From assembly GCA_016946835.1 (NCBI GenBank), contig JACVTC010000182.1, positions 1 to 64,000 of the forward strand: a DNA stretch of 64,000 nt, given 5' to 3'. This DNA is from Neocallimastix lanati (nom. inval.) (Eukaryota > Neocallimastigomycota > Neocallimastigomycetes > Neocallimastigales > Neocallimastigaceae). The position numbers and the translations under genes were made by a program. This document shows positions 19,356-30,589 of the stretch, one piece after another (the stretch's first letter is position 1; each line of letters starts with the position of its first letter). The notes under the pieces are model-generated. The model saw only the letters and a program-made list of their open reading frames with translations. It was not told where the DNA came from and did not search any database.

Positions 19356-20441
19356 AAAAAAAAAAATTTATATTAAAAAAAAAAAAAAATTTTTTTTAAT
19401 AGTTAATAATAGAATAATAAATTAATATTCTAGAATAGTTTTAGATTATAATAATTTAAGTTAATTAAAATAATTTTAGAATAAATATAATAATATATTA
19501 TAGATTAGAATTATTTTAATAATTTAGAATTAATAGTATAGAATAATAATAATTTTAGATAATATAATTAAGAATAGAAATAATAATTTAAAATAATTAA
19601 AAAAAAAAAAAAAAAAAAAAAACTATAATAATAATAAATAAATAAAGAAATAAATAAAAACATTAAAAAATAAATAAAAAATAACAAACTGAGAAGGTAA
19701 TAATACCTTCATATATAGAGTTAGCCATCTAATTGGGGATGGTGAGTACATTTTTAGGTAGTAATAAAGGAAAGGTCTCCTTTTCCTATACCGTAGCGTT
19801 TTGTACTGTACGGAAATGCAGTATTTCACGTGAAAGTATAGGTTATCCGAATGTAGCTCTAGCGAATAAGGAACTCTTGGTCACCGAAGGTCTCGAGGTT
19901 CTTCAATATTATGTATTGAAGTAAAATTATATAGTTTTAATTTTAATAATGGGTTTTAACAGTTTGTTTATCCCAAACAAAATTGGTTATAGCAGTTATG
20001 TTTTTTTTATGCTTGATTATATAAAACTGCTATGGAAAACATAAAATATTTTTTTTTTATGTTTTAATGGATCACTTTTGCCGGTTTTTGAATGTTGTAA
20101 GGCATAAGAAAGTGATTGAATTTTAATTAAAATAATACTAAATATTGTATTTATGCAGAAGTTTATAATAAAGGATAAGTTTATAATAATATTTTGTTAA
20201 TCATTTTAATCTAATTTCCAAGTACGTAGTTGACCGTTACTGGCAGGCTGTAACATTAGACCTACACCTCGGCCCTTTGGTTGATAAACCAAATGAACGG
20301 TAACACGGGAAGGAAGAAATTAAAGTGTATTCTATAAAATATTTATTAATCAAAATCCTTATTATAATTCTTAATTTTGTGTAATAAGAATGTCCATTTT
20401 GTTAACTCTATCCTATTTTAATTTATATTAAAGGCACAAAA
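19356..20441 (+). other. Leader of element B with a run of hairpins
   Basis: A/T homopolymers to about 19680, then a less AT-rich patch 19690-19922 that folds by eye into consecutive hairpins (GAAGGTA/TACCTTC, CCATC/GATGG, GGAAA/TTTCC, CTTCAAT/ATTGAAG). A further hairpin is at 20277-20294 (TTTGGTT/AACCAAA). It may be a structured 5' leader or an unrelated non-coding RNA. A 63-codon frame through it (19733-19924) is not convincing. Confidence 0.4.
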
Positions 20442-20744
20442 ATGGATTTCAATAGTAATAAACAAGCAATTTCCTCAAGTGAAGTTAATAATTCCTATCT
20501 CCATGATGAAAATGCATCCAAACTTATTACTGCAATTGCTGACTTCATTCCTGCTTTCTTTTCTCCTAATGGTGTCCTCCAAAAGGAAAATGAAAGCAAT
20601 AAACTAAATATCTTAGAAATTTTAATTCAAAGTGAAGATTTCTTTAAGGAGCATCCAAATTCTTTTCAAAAGGATGAACTAAAAAGTTCTTTGTTATTAA
20701 TAAACTTACTGGTACCGCCAGAAAATGGGGTCTTTCTCTTTTAA
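20442..20744 (+). pseudogene. gag: Gag N-terminus of element B, frameshifted
   Basis: 100 codons from MDFNSNKQAISSSEV, ending in a false C-terminus. The true continuation (FVINKLTGTARKWG, the usual Ty3 Gag block) lies one frame over and is open from 20678. The break falls in the A-run at 20681-20685, consistent with a one-base indel. The product would be the capsid's N-terminal part. Confidence 0.8.
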
Positions 20745-21847
20745 CTGATGGTACTCTAAAGAACCTTGAATTTAGTAAGTTTAAGAAGCTCTTACTGGAT
20801 AACTTTGATATTGGGAATGAAAGGAAGCAAAAATATGTCATCATGGAAAAGTTGTGGAAATTGAAACAACTTCAATTAGGAAATGTTGCTGAATATACTA
20901 TTGAATTTCGGAGATTGGCTGGATGTTTAGGATGGCCCGACGAAGTTTTAATTGATATCATCGGTAAGGGTCTACTTGACAAAGTCCGCGAAGAGTTTGA
21001 TAAACTCGAAAAGCCATCTACTCTTTTTGAAGCTACCAACATTATTATTGGAATTGATAAGAAGTGTTTTTTGGAAAGTCGTCTACCCCACAATCAAAAA
21101 AATAAATTTAATGGAAAAATGTCGTTTCATAGGAAGAGAAACGATTTATTAAAATCAGAAAAGAATTCTAAACATTCTCATTTCAGAAAAAATAAGTCTA
21201 AAAACGACATACTTTCAGCAAATTGCACCCCGAATATTAAAACAACAATCACAACTACCTTCTACCTTGATATTAATGGAAGAAATATTAAGGCAAATCT
21301 ATTAATTGATTCGGGTTCTGCCAGAAGTTTTATTTGTAAAAACTTCGCAAATTCTAATAAATTACCTGTGTTAGGACTCAATTCCCAAATCAACATCCAA
21401 CTTCCTAATGGGAAAAGTATGAATATCAGACAAACTACTAATCCCCTTAAATTAAAATTTATGGATCATAAGGAAACTTTTGAATTCTGCATTGCTAATC
21501 TATCTCTTCAGGGCATTAATGGTATTCTTGGAAGGGATTGGTTATCCGTTCACAATCCTTTCATCGATTATAAAAATAATAGAATCTACTTCCTTGGTAG
21601 ATACTGTGGCTCACATTGCCCATCCTCCAAAAGTAATAAGTTTTTTAATCAAAATAAAAATATTACTGCTTCAATGTTGGAGAATTCAGAAGAAGATTCA
21701 GTATTACCAAATTCGGCTTTTGATACAGATATCTCAGATTCTGATTTATGTGCTGCAATGATTGATTCAGAAGAAGTAAACACTGACGTTCAGGGAAAAG
21801 AAGAGATTATTAATAAATACTATTCGGATCTTAAAATAGTATTTTAA
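20678..21847 (+). pseudogene. Gag C-terminus and protease of element B
   Basis: The annotated Met is at 20843 but the frame opens at 20678. Numbered from that Met: the retrotransposon-gag helices (LGNVAEYTIEFRRLAGCLGW, residues 13-32), a basic linker around residues 85-120, then an aspartic protease with LLIDSGSARSFICKNF near residue 154 and GILGRDWL (about residue 228). There is no zinc knuckle. The frame ends at a TAA (21845-21847) inside the normally continuous linker before RT, after which the same frame stays open into pol. Confidence 0.85.
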
Positions 21848-24484
21848 AAGAAACAAGCTGAGAACTTACCACCCCATCGTGACTATGATATTGCTATTGA
21901 GCTTATTCCTGGTGGACAACTTTATTTTGGTCCAATATACTCTCTTACTGTACAAGAACTAAAAGCTTTAAAGGATTATATTAAGGAAAACTTAAAAAAG
22001 AAATTCATTAGGAAGTCAAAATCACCAGCAGGTGCTCCTATATTATTTGTAATGAAACGCGATGGTACCCTTAGACTCTGTGTAGATTATCGCCGATTAA
22101 ATGATATCACAATCCGTAATAGCTACCCAATTCCAAGAATAAATGACTTGATTGAATCCTTTCAAGGAGCTAAGATATTTACTCGTCTTGACCTTAGATT
22201 TGCTTATAACCTAATCAGAGTTAAAGAAGGTCACGAATATCTTACTGCTTTTAGAACCCCTTTAGGACATTTCGAATATCTCGTTATGCCTTTTGGACTT
22301 CGAAATGCCCCTTCGGTTTTTAAACGTTTTGTACAAGATATCTTCAGTGATATCATTGGTTCTTTTGTGCAAGTCTATCTGGACGACATCATTATTTACT
22401 CTAACAACGAAAAAGAACATATTAAACATGTTAGGATCGTTCTTCAACTTCTCATCAACAATGGATTACATGCTAAATTAGAGAAATGTGACTTCCATGT
22501 TACTAAAACCACTTTCTTAGGCTTCACTGTTTCTGTAGATGGTCTCACTATGGATAAGGATAAGGTAAAATCTGTTCTGGATTGGCCTATTCCAAAGAAT
22601 CAAAAGGAATTACAAAGTTTTCTAGGCTTATTTAATTTCTATAGAAAGTTTATCAATAATTTTGCCAAAAATATGGAACCTCTTCGTCGACTTTTAAGGA
22701 AAAATACTACATTTAATTGGGATGAATCAGCAAATGAAGCTTTTAATAAATTGAAAGAATCTTTTAAAGCTGATGAAGTGCTCATTTTTCCTAATCCAGA
22801 GAAAGAATTCATCGTTGAAACAGATGCTAGCGACTTTGCTGTCGGTTGCATACTTTCTCAGGTTAGTGACACTGATAACTTATTGCATCCCGTAGCCTTC
22901 CATTCTAGATCCCTCAATAAAGTAGAAGTCAATTATACTATATATGATAAAGAACTTCTTGCTATAATTACTGCGTTTGAAACTTGGAGGCATCATTTAG
23001 AAGGCGCAAAATTTCCTGTTCAAGTAATAACAGACCACAAGAACTTATTGTATTTTAAGAAACCCCAACATTTAAATCAAAGACAAATTCGTTGGAGTCT
23101 CTTTTTATCAAAGTTTGACTATAGGATTGCATTCAGATCAGGCGCTAAAAGTGGTAAACCAGATGCTCTTTCAAGACGCCCAGATTTTAAATCTGACTCT
23201 TCATCTGAATCACAACCTGTAATTAACAATAATGCTTTCTGTTGTGCTATAAATGACAATATTAGTAGTCTTATTGAAGCACAGAAAGCTGATAATTTTT
23301 GTAAAAATATCCTCTTAAAAATAAGGGATAAGTCAAACAACATCAAAAGTTCTTTATTTTCCTTCGTCGATGGCGTACTTCACTTTCAAAAGCGTATTAT
23401 TATTCCTTCCAGTCTCAGGGCTAGACTTTTAAAGTCTTTCCATGATGCACCCACTAGTGGCCATCAGGGGGTAGATAGGACCTTTGAAAAACTCAGAAGG
23501 AACTACTGGTGGCCTAATATGAAAAAAGATATTTCAAATTATGTGGCTTCTTGTGATGTTTGTTGTAGAAATAAAATCCGTCGTCATAAACCTTATGGTA
23601 AACTAATACCACTTCCTACTCCTACAAAACCCTGGGAAGTTATTGGCGTCGATTTTATTGTTTCATTGCCTTCTTCACAAGATTGCACTTGTATCATGGT
23701 TGTTTCTGATCATTTAACCAAAATGATTCATTTAGTACCCTGCTCCGATGTTCCCTCTGCCGACTTAACTGCCAAGCTCTTACTTTTCCAAGTCTTTAAG
23801 TATCATGGTTTTCCTAAAGTGATTGTGTCTGATCATGGTTCCCAATTCTCTTCTCAATTTTGGACTTCGTTGTGCGATGCTATTCGTGCTAAACCAAGAC
23901 TTGCTACTGCTCACCACCAACAATCAAATGGTCAGGTTGAACGGGCTAATGCTGTAATAGAACAATATCTTCGCTGCTATTGTTCTTCTGCTCAAAACGA
24001 ATGGTGTTTCTACCTCCCTTTATGTGAAATGTCCTACAACAACTCCATTCACAAATCAATAGCTCAAACTCCTTTTCATGGTAACTATGGATTTGACCCA
24101 AATTGTGTTATTGATTCACCACGGATTCTGCTAAAAGATAGTGCTTCTGTTCTTACTAGGGATTGGTCTTCACATTTCAATGCCCTTCGTCAACATTTAG
24201 TTAAAGCCAAAGAAGATTTTAAGAAATATGCTGACAATAAAAAATCTGTAGGACCTGACTTTAAGGTAAATGATTTGGTTATGCTTAGAAGATACTACTT
24301 TACGAATGAACCCTCTAGAAAATTATCCACTCAATATCTTGGACCTTTTAAAATCATCGAGAAAAGGGAAAGAATGAATTACCGTTTGGAACTTCCAGAG
24401 AACTTACATCTCCATCCGGTATTTCATATCTCACAATTGGAACCATATACTAAAAGAAATGAAGACTTAATGGAAACATCATAA
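21848..24484 (+). CDS. pol: Pol of element B (RT, RNase H, integrase)
   Basis: In frame with the protease ORF, separated only by the TAA at 21845. It opens KKQAENLPPHRDYD, the normal start of a Ty3 RT region; the first internal ATG is 22052 (810 aa). Motifs in order: LRLCVDYRRLN, FTRLDLRFAYN, VYLDDIIIYS (catalytic YLDD), LGFTV; RNase H VETDASDFAVG and TDHKNL; integrase H-H-C-C (HDAPTSGHQGVDRT ... CDVCC) and D-D-E (GVDFIVSLP, VSDHGSQFSS, NGQVERAN); a C-terminal HPVFHISQLEPY tail. No chromodomain core is seen. All catalytic residues are intact, but upstream lesions make the copy non-autonomous unless read through. Confidence 0.9.
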   Translation, partial: KKQAENLPPHRDYDIAIELIPGGQLYFGPIYSLTVQELKALKDYIKENLKKKFIRKSKSPAGAPILFVMKRDGTLRLCVDYRRLNDITIRNSYPIPRINDLIESFQGAKIFTRLDLRFAYNLIRVKEGHEYLTAFRTPLGHFEYLVMPFGLRNAPSVFKRFVQDIFSDIIGSFVQVYLDDIIIYSNNEKEHIKHVRIVLQLLINNGLHAKLEKCDFHVTKTTFLGFTVSVDGLTMDKDKVKSVLDWPIPKNQKELQSFLGLFNFYRKFINNFAKNMEPLRRLLRKNTTFNWDESANEAFNKLKESFKADEVLIFPNPEKEFIVETDASDFAVGCILSQVSDTDNLLHPVAFHSRSLNKVEVNYTIYDKELLAIITAFETWRHHLEGAKFPVQVITDHKNLLYFKKPQHLNQRQIRWSLFLSKFDYRIAFRSGAKSGKPDALSRRPDFKSDSSSESQPVINNNAFCCAINDNISSLIEAQKADNFCKNILLKIRDKSNNIKSSLFSFVDGVLHFQKRIIIPSSLRARLLKSFHDAPTSGHQGVDRTFEKLRRNYWWPNMKKDISNYVASCDVCCRNKIRRHKPYGKLIPLPTPTKPWEVIGVDFIVSLPSSQDCTCIMVVSDHLTKMIHLVPCSDVPSADLTAKLLLFQVFKYHGFPKVIVSDHGSQFSSQFWTSLCDAIRAKPRLATAHHQQSNGQVERANAVIEQYLRCYCSSAQNEWCFYLPLCEMSYNNSIHKSIAQTPFHGNYGFDPNCVIDSPRILLKDSASVLTRDWSSHFNALRQHLVKAKEDFKKYADNKKSVGPDFKVNDLVMLRRYYFTNEPSRKLSTQYLGPFKIIEKRERMNYRLELPENLHLHPVFHISQLEPYTKRNEDLMETS

Positions 24485-24497
24485 TTAAACAGAGCAA

Positions 24498-25417
24498 TGT
24501 AAGAATCTATAATTATTTGCTAACAAATAATTATATTTTCTTAGTTAAGTTATTATAACTATAACTTTATTTAATTACATATAATATTTATTAAATTTAT
24601 TTAATTTAATTTTAAATATTCATTAATTTAACAAAATTTATTTAATTAATTTTAAATAATATATTCACAATATGTTAAATTCTCTACTGTAACTAATATA
24701 TTTTGTATTGTATTTTATTCTGTATTTTATAATGTATTCTGTATTTTATAATGTATTCTGTATTTTATAATGTATTCTGTATTTTATAATGTATTCTGTA
24801 TTTTATTAACTATTTAATTTTATATTTTTAATATAAGGATAAATTATATGATCGAAATATCTTTTATTATTTTATTCTTTTATTTTCGATCATTAGATTA
24901 GATTGGAAAATCGGTTAATTAAGATTTTTTCCAATTACTTTTTAGAAGTAATCGGTTTTACTTAATTAATGCGATGATCGATATGGATAGAATATCGATC
25001 GAAAACTTATCTAGGTTTTTCTATCTAATCTTTTCCTAGATAAGAGATTTGTTAAGATTAGAAAACCCTTTCTTATTTAACCTTATTTTCATAAAAAAAT
25101 ATAAATAATGCTCTTGAGTTCTCTTTGAGAAATCAAGAGTTATTATTATAAAAAACATAGTTATAATAGTAACAATTTTATATTTTTAACTTTAATAAAT
25201 TAATAAAAATATTTTATTCAAAAACATATTTTTAAAATTAATTTATACAAACAATTCTTCTCTTACTTTTTGTGTTATTATTATAATTAATTTTATAATA
25301 AACTCTACTCTAAAGGTAAAAAAATTTATTTTATTTTATTTCCTCAACTTAATGAATTAGTCGTTAAGTTGCAGTTAATAATTCTATTTTGAGTTAGTTC
25401 TTAATAGAATTATTACA
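24498..25417 (+). repeat. LTR of family B (3' LTR of element B)
   Basis: TGTAAGAATC ... ATTATTACA, about 920 bp, beginning 13 bp after the pol stop. The opening 43 bp form an imperfect hairpin around TTTGCTAACAAA. A short tandem GTATTCTGTATTTTATAAT unit recurs near 24715-24800. Further copies are at 5680-6622 and 27095-27980. Confidence 0.85.
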
Positions 25418-25469
25418 TTAATATGAAATAGGAATTTATCTTGTTTCCCATTTCATAACTATTATGATT

Positions 25470-26182
25470 TGTTAAGATTTTGATATAATTTATAGTTTAA
25501 ATTTAAATAAAATAATATGGTTTATTAAAAAATATTCACTAAGTCGATATGTTTATATAGTAATATACTATATAGATATATAATAAAAATAATAAATATT
25601 TAAATGTTTAGTTTAATAAAAATTTATTTATAATAAATTTTGATAATTAGAATTATCAAATTAATTTAATTTTAAATTTGTTTATTTTATTTAATAATAA
25701 AATATCTATAATATATTACTATTAAGGTAATTTTACAATAACCTTACAAAGAACATAAAAGATAGATTTTTACATCTTTCTTTTATACTTTGTAAGTTAC
25801 ATAATAATAATATTTAATTATAAGATATTAATAATATAGTAATATAAATAATAATAAAATATAAGGATAAATTTAATTGTATAATTAATTTGAATAATTG
25901 AATTTAATATAGATATGTTGTAAAAATATATAAAAACATAATATAAATAAAATACACGTGACGTCAAATGTATCATTGAAATTAATTATTAATATAAACC
26001 TTATTTATTAATATTCTCAGAATTATTAGGCCTAAGATAACCCTTTAAATATTAAACAAGAATTTATATTAATTATTAATTATTTAAATATATATATTAT
26101 TTATAATTAAATAAATAATATTTTTAATTATTGAAATGTAAATAACTGAAATTGAGATTTCAATTCAGTTATAATTTCAACA
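25470..26182 (+). repeat. Solo LTR of family D, intact
   Basis: TGTTAAGATTTTG ... ATTTCAACA, 713 bp, with an exact 5-bp duplication TGATT at 25465-25469 and 26183-26187. It also contains the empty target site (near 26020-26040) for the TIR element insertion at the inversion breakpoint. No internal coding region, so a solo LTR left by LTR-LTR recombination. Confidence 0.85.
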
Positions 26183-26187
26183 TGATT

Positions 26188-27089
26188 TTTATACTTGTCC
26201 ATAACAAGTCTTTATATATTTAAATAATAGCACTTAAATAAAAATATTTAATTCATTTTTAAATAAAATATTGTTTTATTAATATTCTAATATTTATAGG
26301 TAATTAGTAAACCTTTAATACAATTCTTTAATAACATAATTCTAATAATCAAAATATAAAATTAATCAATATTAATTCTAATTTTATTAAAATATTATAT
26401 ACTAATTTTACTGGATAATTAGGAACATTTATTAAAGTATTATTTCTAATAACTATTTATACTAATTCTTCATTTTAAAGTTATGTTTATAAACAATTAT
26501 TTATAAAGTTATTTAACTATTTAATATTTATAATATATTTATTTCTTATTTTTCTTATTAACTTTATTTATATTAATTATTAATTAAATATTTCGTTTCT
26601 TATCATTTTATTGTAAGAATATAAATTTATTTCTTATAAAATAATCTATCTTCTTATTTAATTAATTTATATTTCATTTATATTTCAATATTTATTAACA
26701 TGTAAAAAATATATTAATTTATCCAAATTAATATAATGAAAAATAATGTAAACAAATTTGTTGTAATGTATTAATTACTTAAAAATATTATTTATATTTT
26801 ATTTTATCTTATCTATTTTATTTATTTAATAATTACATCTATTTAATAATTTCATCTATTAAAATAATTATAAATAAAAAAGTATAAAAGAACTCAAATT
26901 TCTTTGATTAAAGAAATTAGAGTTATTATTATATAATGCTATATAATAAATTAAAAGAAATAAAGTCTTTTGTTTATATCTATATTTAGTGTTTATAATA
27001 AACTCTATATAAAGTTAAGTATAAATTTTTATATTTAAAAATATTAATAATCTAGTTATAGTTAGTATATTATAAATGGATTATTACAT
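26188..27089. other. AT-rich spacer, possible diverged LTR
   Basis: No gene. Near 26885-26940 a hairpin (AACTCAAATTTCTTTGATT...GAAATTAGAGTT) resembles the conserved hairpin of family B LTRs, so an old LTR may lie here. Confidence 0.35.
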
Positions 27090-27094
27090 TTATG

Positions 27095-27980
27095 TGTAAT
27101 AATTCTATTAAGAACTAACTCAAAATAGAATTATTAACTACAACTTAACAACTAATTAATTAAGTTGAGAAAATAAAATAAAATAATTTTTTTTTTTTAC
27201 CTATAAAGTTTATTATAAAATTAATTATAATAATAACACAAAAAGCAAAAGAAGAATTGTTTGTATAAATTTGATTTTAAAAATATGTTTTTTGAATAAA
27301 ATATTTTTATTAATTTATTAAAGTTAAAAATATAAAATTGTTACTATTATAACTATGTTTTTTATAATAATAACTCTTGATTTCTCAAAGAGAACTCAAG
27401 AGCCTTATTTATATTTTTTTATGAAAATAAGGTTAAATAAGAAAGGGTTTTCTAATCTTAACAAATCTCTTATCTAGGAAAAGATTAGATAGAAAAACCT
27501 AGATAAGTTTTCGATCGATATTCTATCCATATCGATCATCGCATTAATTAAGTAAAACCGATTACTTCTAAAAAGTAATTGGAAAAAATCTTAATTAACC
27601 GATTTTCCAATCTAATCTAATGATTGAAAATAAAAGAATAAAATAATAAAAGATATTTCGATCATATAATTTATCCTTATATAAAAAATATAAAATTAAA
27701 TAGTTAATAAAATACAGAATACATTATAAAATACAGAATACATTATAAAATACAGAATACAATACAATACAGAATACATTAGTTACAGTAGAGAAATTAA
27801 TATATTGTAAATATATCATTTAAAATTAATTAAATAAATTTTGTTAAATTAATGAATATTTAAATTAAATTAAATAAATTTAATGAATAAATATTATATG
27901 TAATTAAATAAAGTTATAGTTATAATAACTTAACTAAGAAAATATAATTATTTGTTAACAAATAATTATAGATTCTTACA
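27095..27980 (-). repeat. Solo LTR of family B with target duplication
   Basis: TGTAATAATTC ... GATTCTTACA, 886 bp, inverse of 24498-25417. An exact 5-bp duplication TTATG flanks it at 27090-27094 and 27981-27985. It landed within two bases of the start of the family A LTR that follows, so its right-hand TTATG supplies that LTR's first TG. Confidence 0.85.
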
Positions 27981-27983
27981 TTA

Positions 27984-28794
27984 TGATAAGAATGTACCAA
28001 ATAATGCATTCTTAATTAAATCTACGATTTATTTCTAATACATTATGTGTACATTATTATTTTTGTACTTTAATAAATTTTTAAATCCAAAGATCAAAAA
28101 TTAAATCAAAAATTATATTAAACTTTACATTTTTATATTAAATCTTATATTAATAGTAATATTTTTATATATTTAAAGCTTATATTAGCAATATTAATAA
28201 TAAATCTTATTTTTTTTATTTTTATATTAATAATGAAAATTTGTATTAATAATATTTTTATATATTGATAATTAAAAATTTATATAGTATATTTTAACTT
28301 TTATTATAAAATTTTATATCGAAATGTTTTATTTTATATTGACAAATTATATATTTTATTAAAAACCTTTATATTAGAATAGTATTTTTATTTTTATTTG
28401 AATATTTTAACAGATTGTAATAAAAATTATAGCCAATTAAATAAATTCTTATTAGTAATATTTTAGATAGATTATTAAAAAAAAAAAAATGTTTTATTAA
28501 TATTATAAATGTATTTTATTTATATTGTTATAATTAAATTTCATATAATTGATTATAAAAATCAATTTAAATTTAATTGTTTTAATAAAAAAAAAATAAA
28601 ATAAAATAAAAAGTAATTTAGTGGCAAGAACAACTTTTATGCCTTGAAAAAAGTATAAATAGTTGTAAATTTTGCTACCAATTTTTAAGAATCATCAATC
28701 AATTAATAAAATAAATAAATAAAATAATAAATAAATAAACAAAATCTGTGTTTCTTTTACTTTTATTTTTATTTAATTCTCTAAAACCTTAACA
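27984..28794 (+). repeat. Solo LTR of family A
   Basis: TGATAAGAATG ... CCTTAACA, 811 bp, the sense orientation of element A's LTRs. The T-run there is only a short A-run here, so it is an older copy. After removal of the family B insertion its flanks are both TTTA (27089-27092 and 28795-28798), fitting a 4-bp duplication. Confidence 0.85.
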
Positions 28795-28849
28795 TTTAAT
28801 AATTATTGATACTCTTTGAAGGTATATTGCTTTTTTAATAGTAATTTTG

Positions 28850-29401
28850 TGTTAAGATTTTGATATAATATATAGTTTAAATTTTAATAAAATAATATGT
28901 TTTATTAAAAAATATTCACTAAGTCGATATGTCTATATAGTAATATACTATATAGATATATAATAATAATAATAAATATTTAAATGGTTTAGTTTAATAA
29001 AAATTTATTTATAATAAATTTTGATAATTAGAATAATTAAATTAATTTGATTTTAAATTTATTTATTTTATTTAATAATAAAATATCTATAATATATTAC
29101 TATTAAGGTAATTTTACAATAACCTTACAAAGAACATAAAAAATAGATTTTTACATCTTTCTTTTATACTTTGTAAGTTACATAATAATAATAATATTTA
29201 ATTATAGGATATTAATAATATAATAATATAAATATTAATAAAATATAAAGAATATAATTAATTTGAATAATTGAAATTAATATAGATATGTTGTAAAAAT
29301 ATATAAAATCTAATATAAATAAAATACACGCGACGTCAAATGTATCATTGAAATTAATTATTAATATAAACCTTATTTATTAATATTCTCAGAATTATTA
29401 G
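28850..29401 (+). repeat. Family D solo LTR, right part, cut by inversion
   Basis: Matches 25470 to about 26031 of the intact family D LTR and stops at AATTATTAG, where TIR copy 3 begins. It is preceded by TTTTG (28845-28849), the reverse complement of the CAAAA beside the other half at 16761-16765. Confidence 0.8.
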
Positions 29402-29693
29402 GGGAGAGTTGCAATTCCCCAAGTTGCATTTCCCCAAGTTGCTTTTCGCCAGGTTGCATTTCGACAAGTAGAGTATTGATATAAATAAATGAATAAATAA
29501 ATAAATAAATATTAATTCAAAATATATTTTTTTTAAAATTGTTTTTATGCGATATTAATGATAATAAATTTTATTTATTGATTTATTTATTTATTTAATA
29601 ATTTTCAATTTGGCGAAATGCCACATTTTTTTAATACGCCACATGCTTTCAAAAAAATTGGCGAAATGCAATTTGGCGAAATGCCCCACACCC
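29402..29693 (-). mobile_element. TIR element, copy 3, 292 bp, at inversion breakpoint
   Basis: Inverse orientation of copies 1 and 2: GGGAGAGTTGCAATTCCCC ... GGCGAAATGCCCCACACCC. The left end has four iterations of a TTGCATTTC[GC]CC-like unit. The flanks AATTATTAG and AACTTTAAT are mismatched but complementary to those of copy 2. Confidence 0.85.
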
Positions 29694-30589
29694 AACTTTA
29701 ATAAATTAGTCCAAACCCTTTGGTTTCTAAATATTTAATGCTTCTAATATTTATTTTTATAATTAAAATTGAAATTAAAATAATTTTTGTCAATAACGAA
29801 ATTAAATTTCAAATGATCTATTAGTGAATCTCAATTCCAAATCCACTAGTATTAATGACTGATACAAAATTACTATTAAAAAAGTAATATACCTACAAAG
29901 AGTATCTGTAAAATAAACTAATAGTTTAGGTCGGTGCGGACAGAACTATTATTTATTTTCAACAATTTTATTATATTAACACTAAAATTAATTATTAACT
30001 AAAACACTAAAACTAAAACTAAAAACTAATTTAATTTTTGTTTTATAAAAATTCTTTTATTAATATTTCTTATTTATTAAGTTTAACTAAACTATAAATC
30101 AACAATCACTTAACTGGATACCGTAGGGTCCTTTACCGGAATGCCTACTAGCAGTTAAGATTTTTTAAATAAAATTTAAAATAAAATTGTTTTATAAAAA
30201 ATAACTATTCTAATAATAGTTATAATACTAATTAATAAAATATAAAATTTATAATAGCTATATTATACTAGTTTCTATACTATTCTATACTATTTTCTAC
30301 TATATTATACTATTTTCCAACTATCGTTCAATAGTTGAAAATTAACTCTTTTTATACTTTTTGAAAATTAAAATTTAAATTCTCCAAATAATTTAGTCAT
30401 AATTTTTTGAGAAAATTATTTAAATTAATAATTTGGAAAACATTTAAATTTATATTAAAAATTTGGAAAACATTTTTATCCACAATAATTTACATTACAT
30501 TACATTTAAATACGTATTCAAATTATTAAATGTAAAAGTTTTTGTAGGTAGTAGGTAAGATTCTTGCTATATCTTTCCTAGTTTGGGTT
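29694..30589. other. AT-rich spacer with an unexplained insertion-like block
   Basis: 29694-29907 continues duplicated segment R (ATTAGTCCAAACCC, then ACTGATACAAAATTACTATT, the empty site of the split family D LTR). From about 29908 (TGTAAAATAAAC) to about 30540 the sequence departs from R and includes patches of higher GC content at 29931-29945 and 30108-30160. It could be another LTR, but I found no second copy or target duplication. No gene. Confidence 0.4.

Larger units (their letters stand above)
19307..25417 (+). mobile_element. Ty3/gypsy element B, lesioned, with a collapsed 5' LTR
   Basis: Contains a fused gag-pol frame (20442-24484) and a full LTR at 24498-25417. At the left, 19307-19355 keeps only the first 43 and last 6 bases of that LTR, as if the 5' LTR were internally deleted. 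The outer flanks TAAAT and TTAAT differ by one base, so a 5-bp target duplication is plausible. The left end lies 18 bp upstream of an initiator tRNA. The ends are inference; the coding body is certain. Confidence 0.55.
17143..29401. other. 12.26-kb inverted segment between two TIR copies
   Basis: The outer and inner 9-mers of TIR copies 2 and 3 are exchanged, and the family D LTR inserted at this locus is split between the two ends (16766-16932 and 28850-29401) with its 5-bp duplication on the far sides. Both observations require the intervening DNA to have flipped after the insertions. The segment carries one initiator tRNA, element B, solo LTRs of A, B and D, and an (AAT)n array. Confidence 0.8.

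Noticed and set aside
19733-19924. 63-codon ORF in the element B leader
   Set aside because: Lies in a run of hairpins, has no motif, and its end coincides with a stem; a structural explanation is more likely.
20872-21093. Antisense ORFs over element B (also 22262-22447, 22639-22851, 23119-23346)
   Set aside because: Shadows of the Gag and Pol frames, which have clear family motifs.
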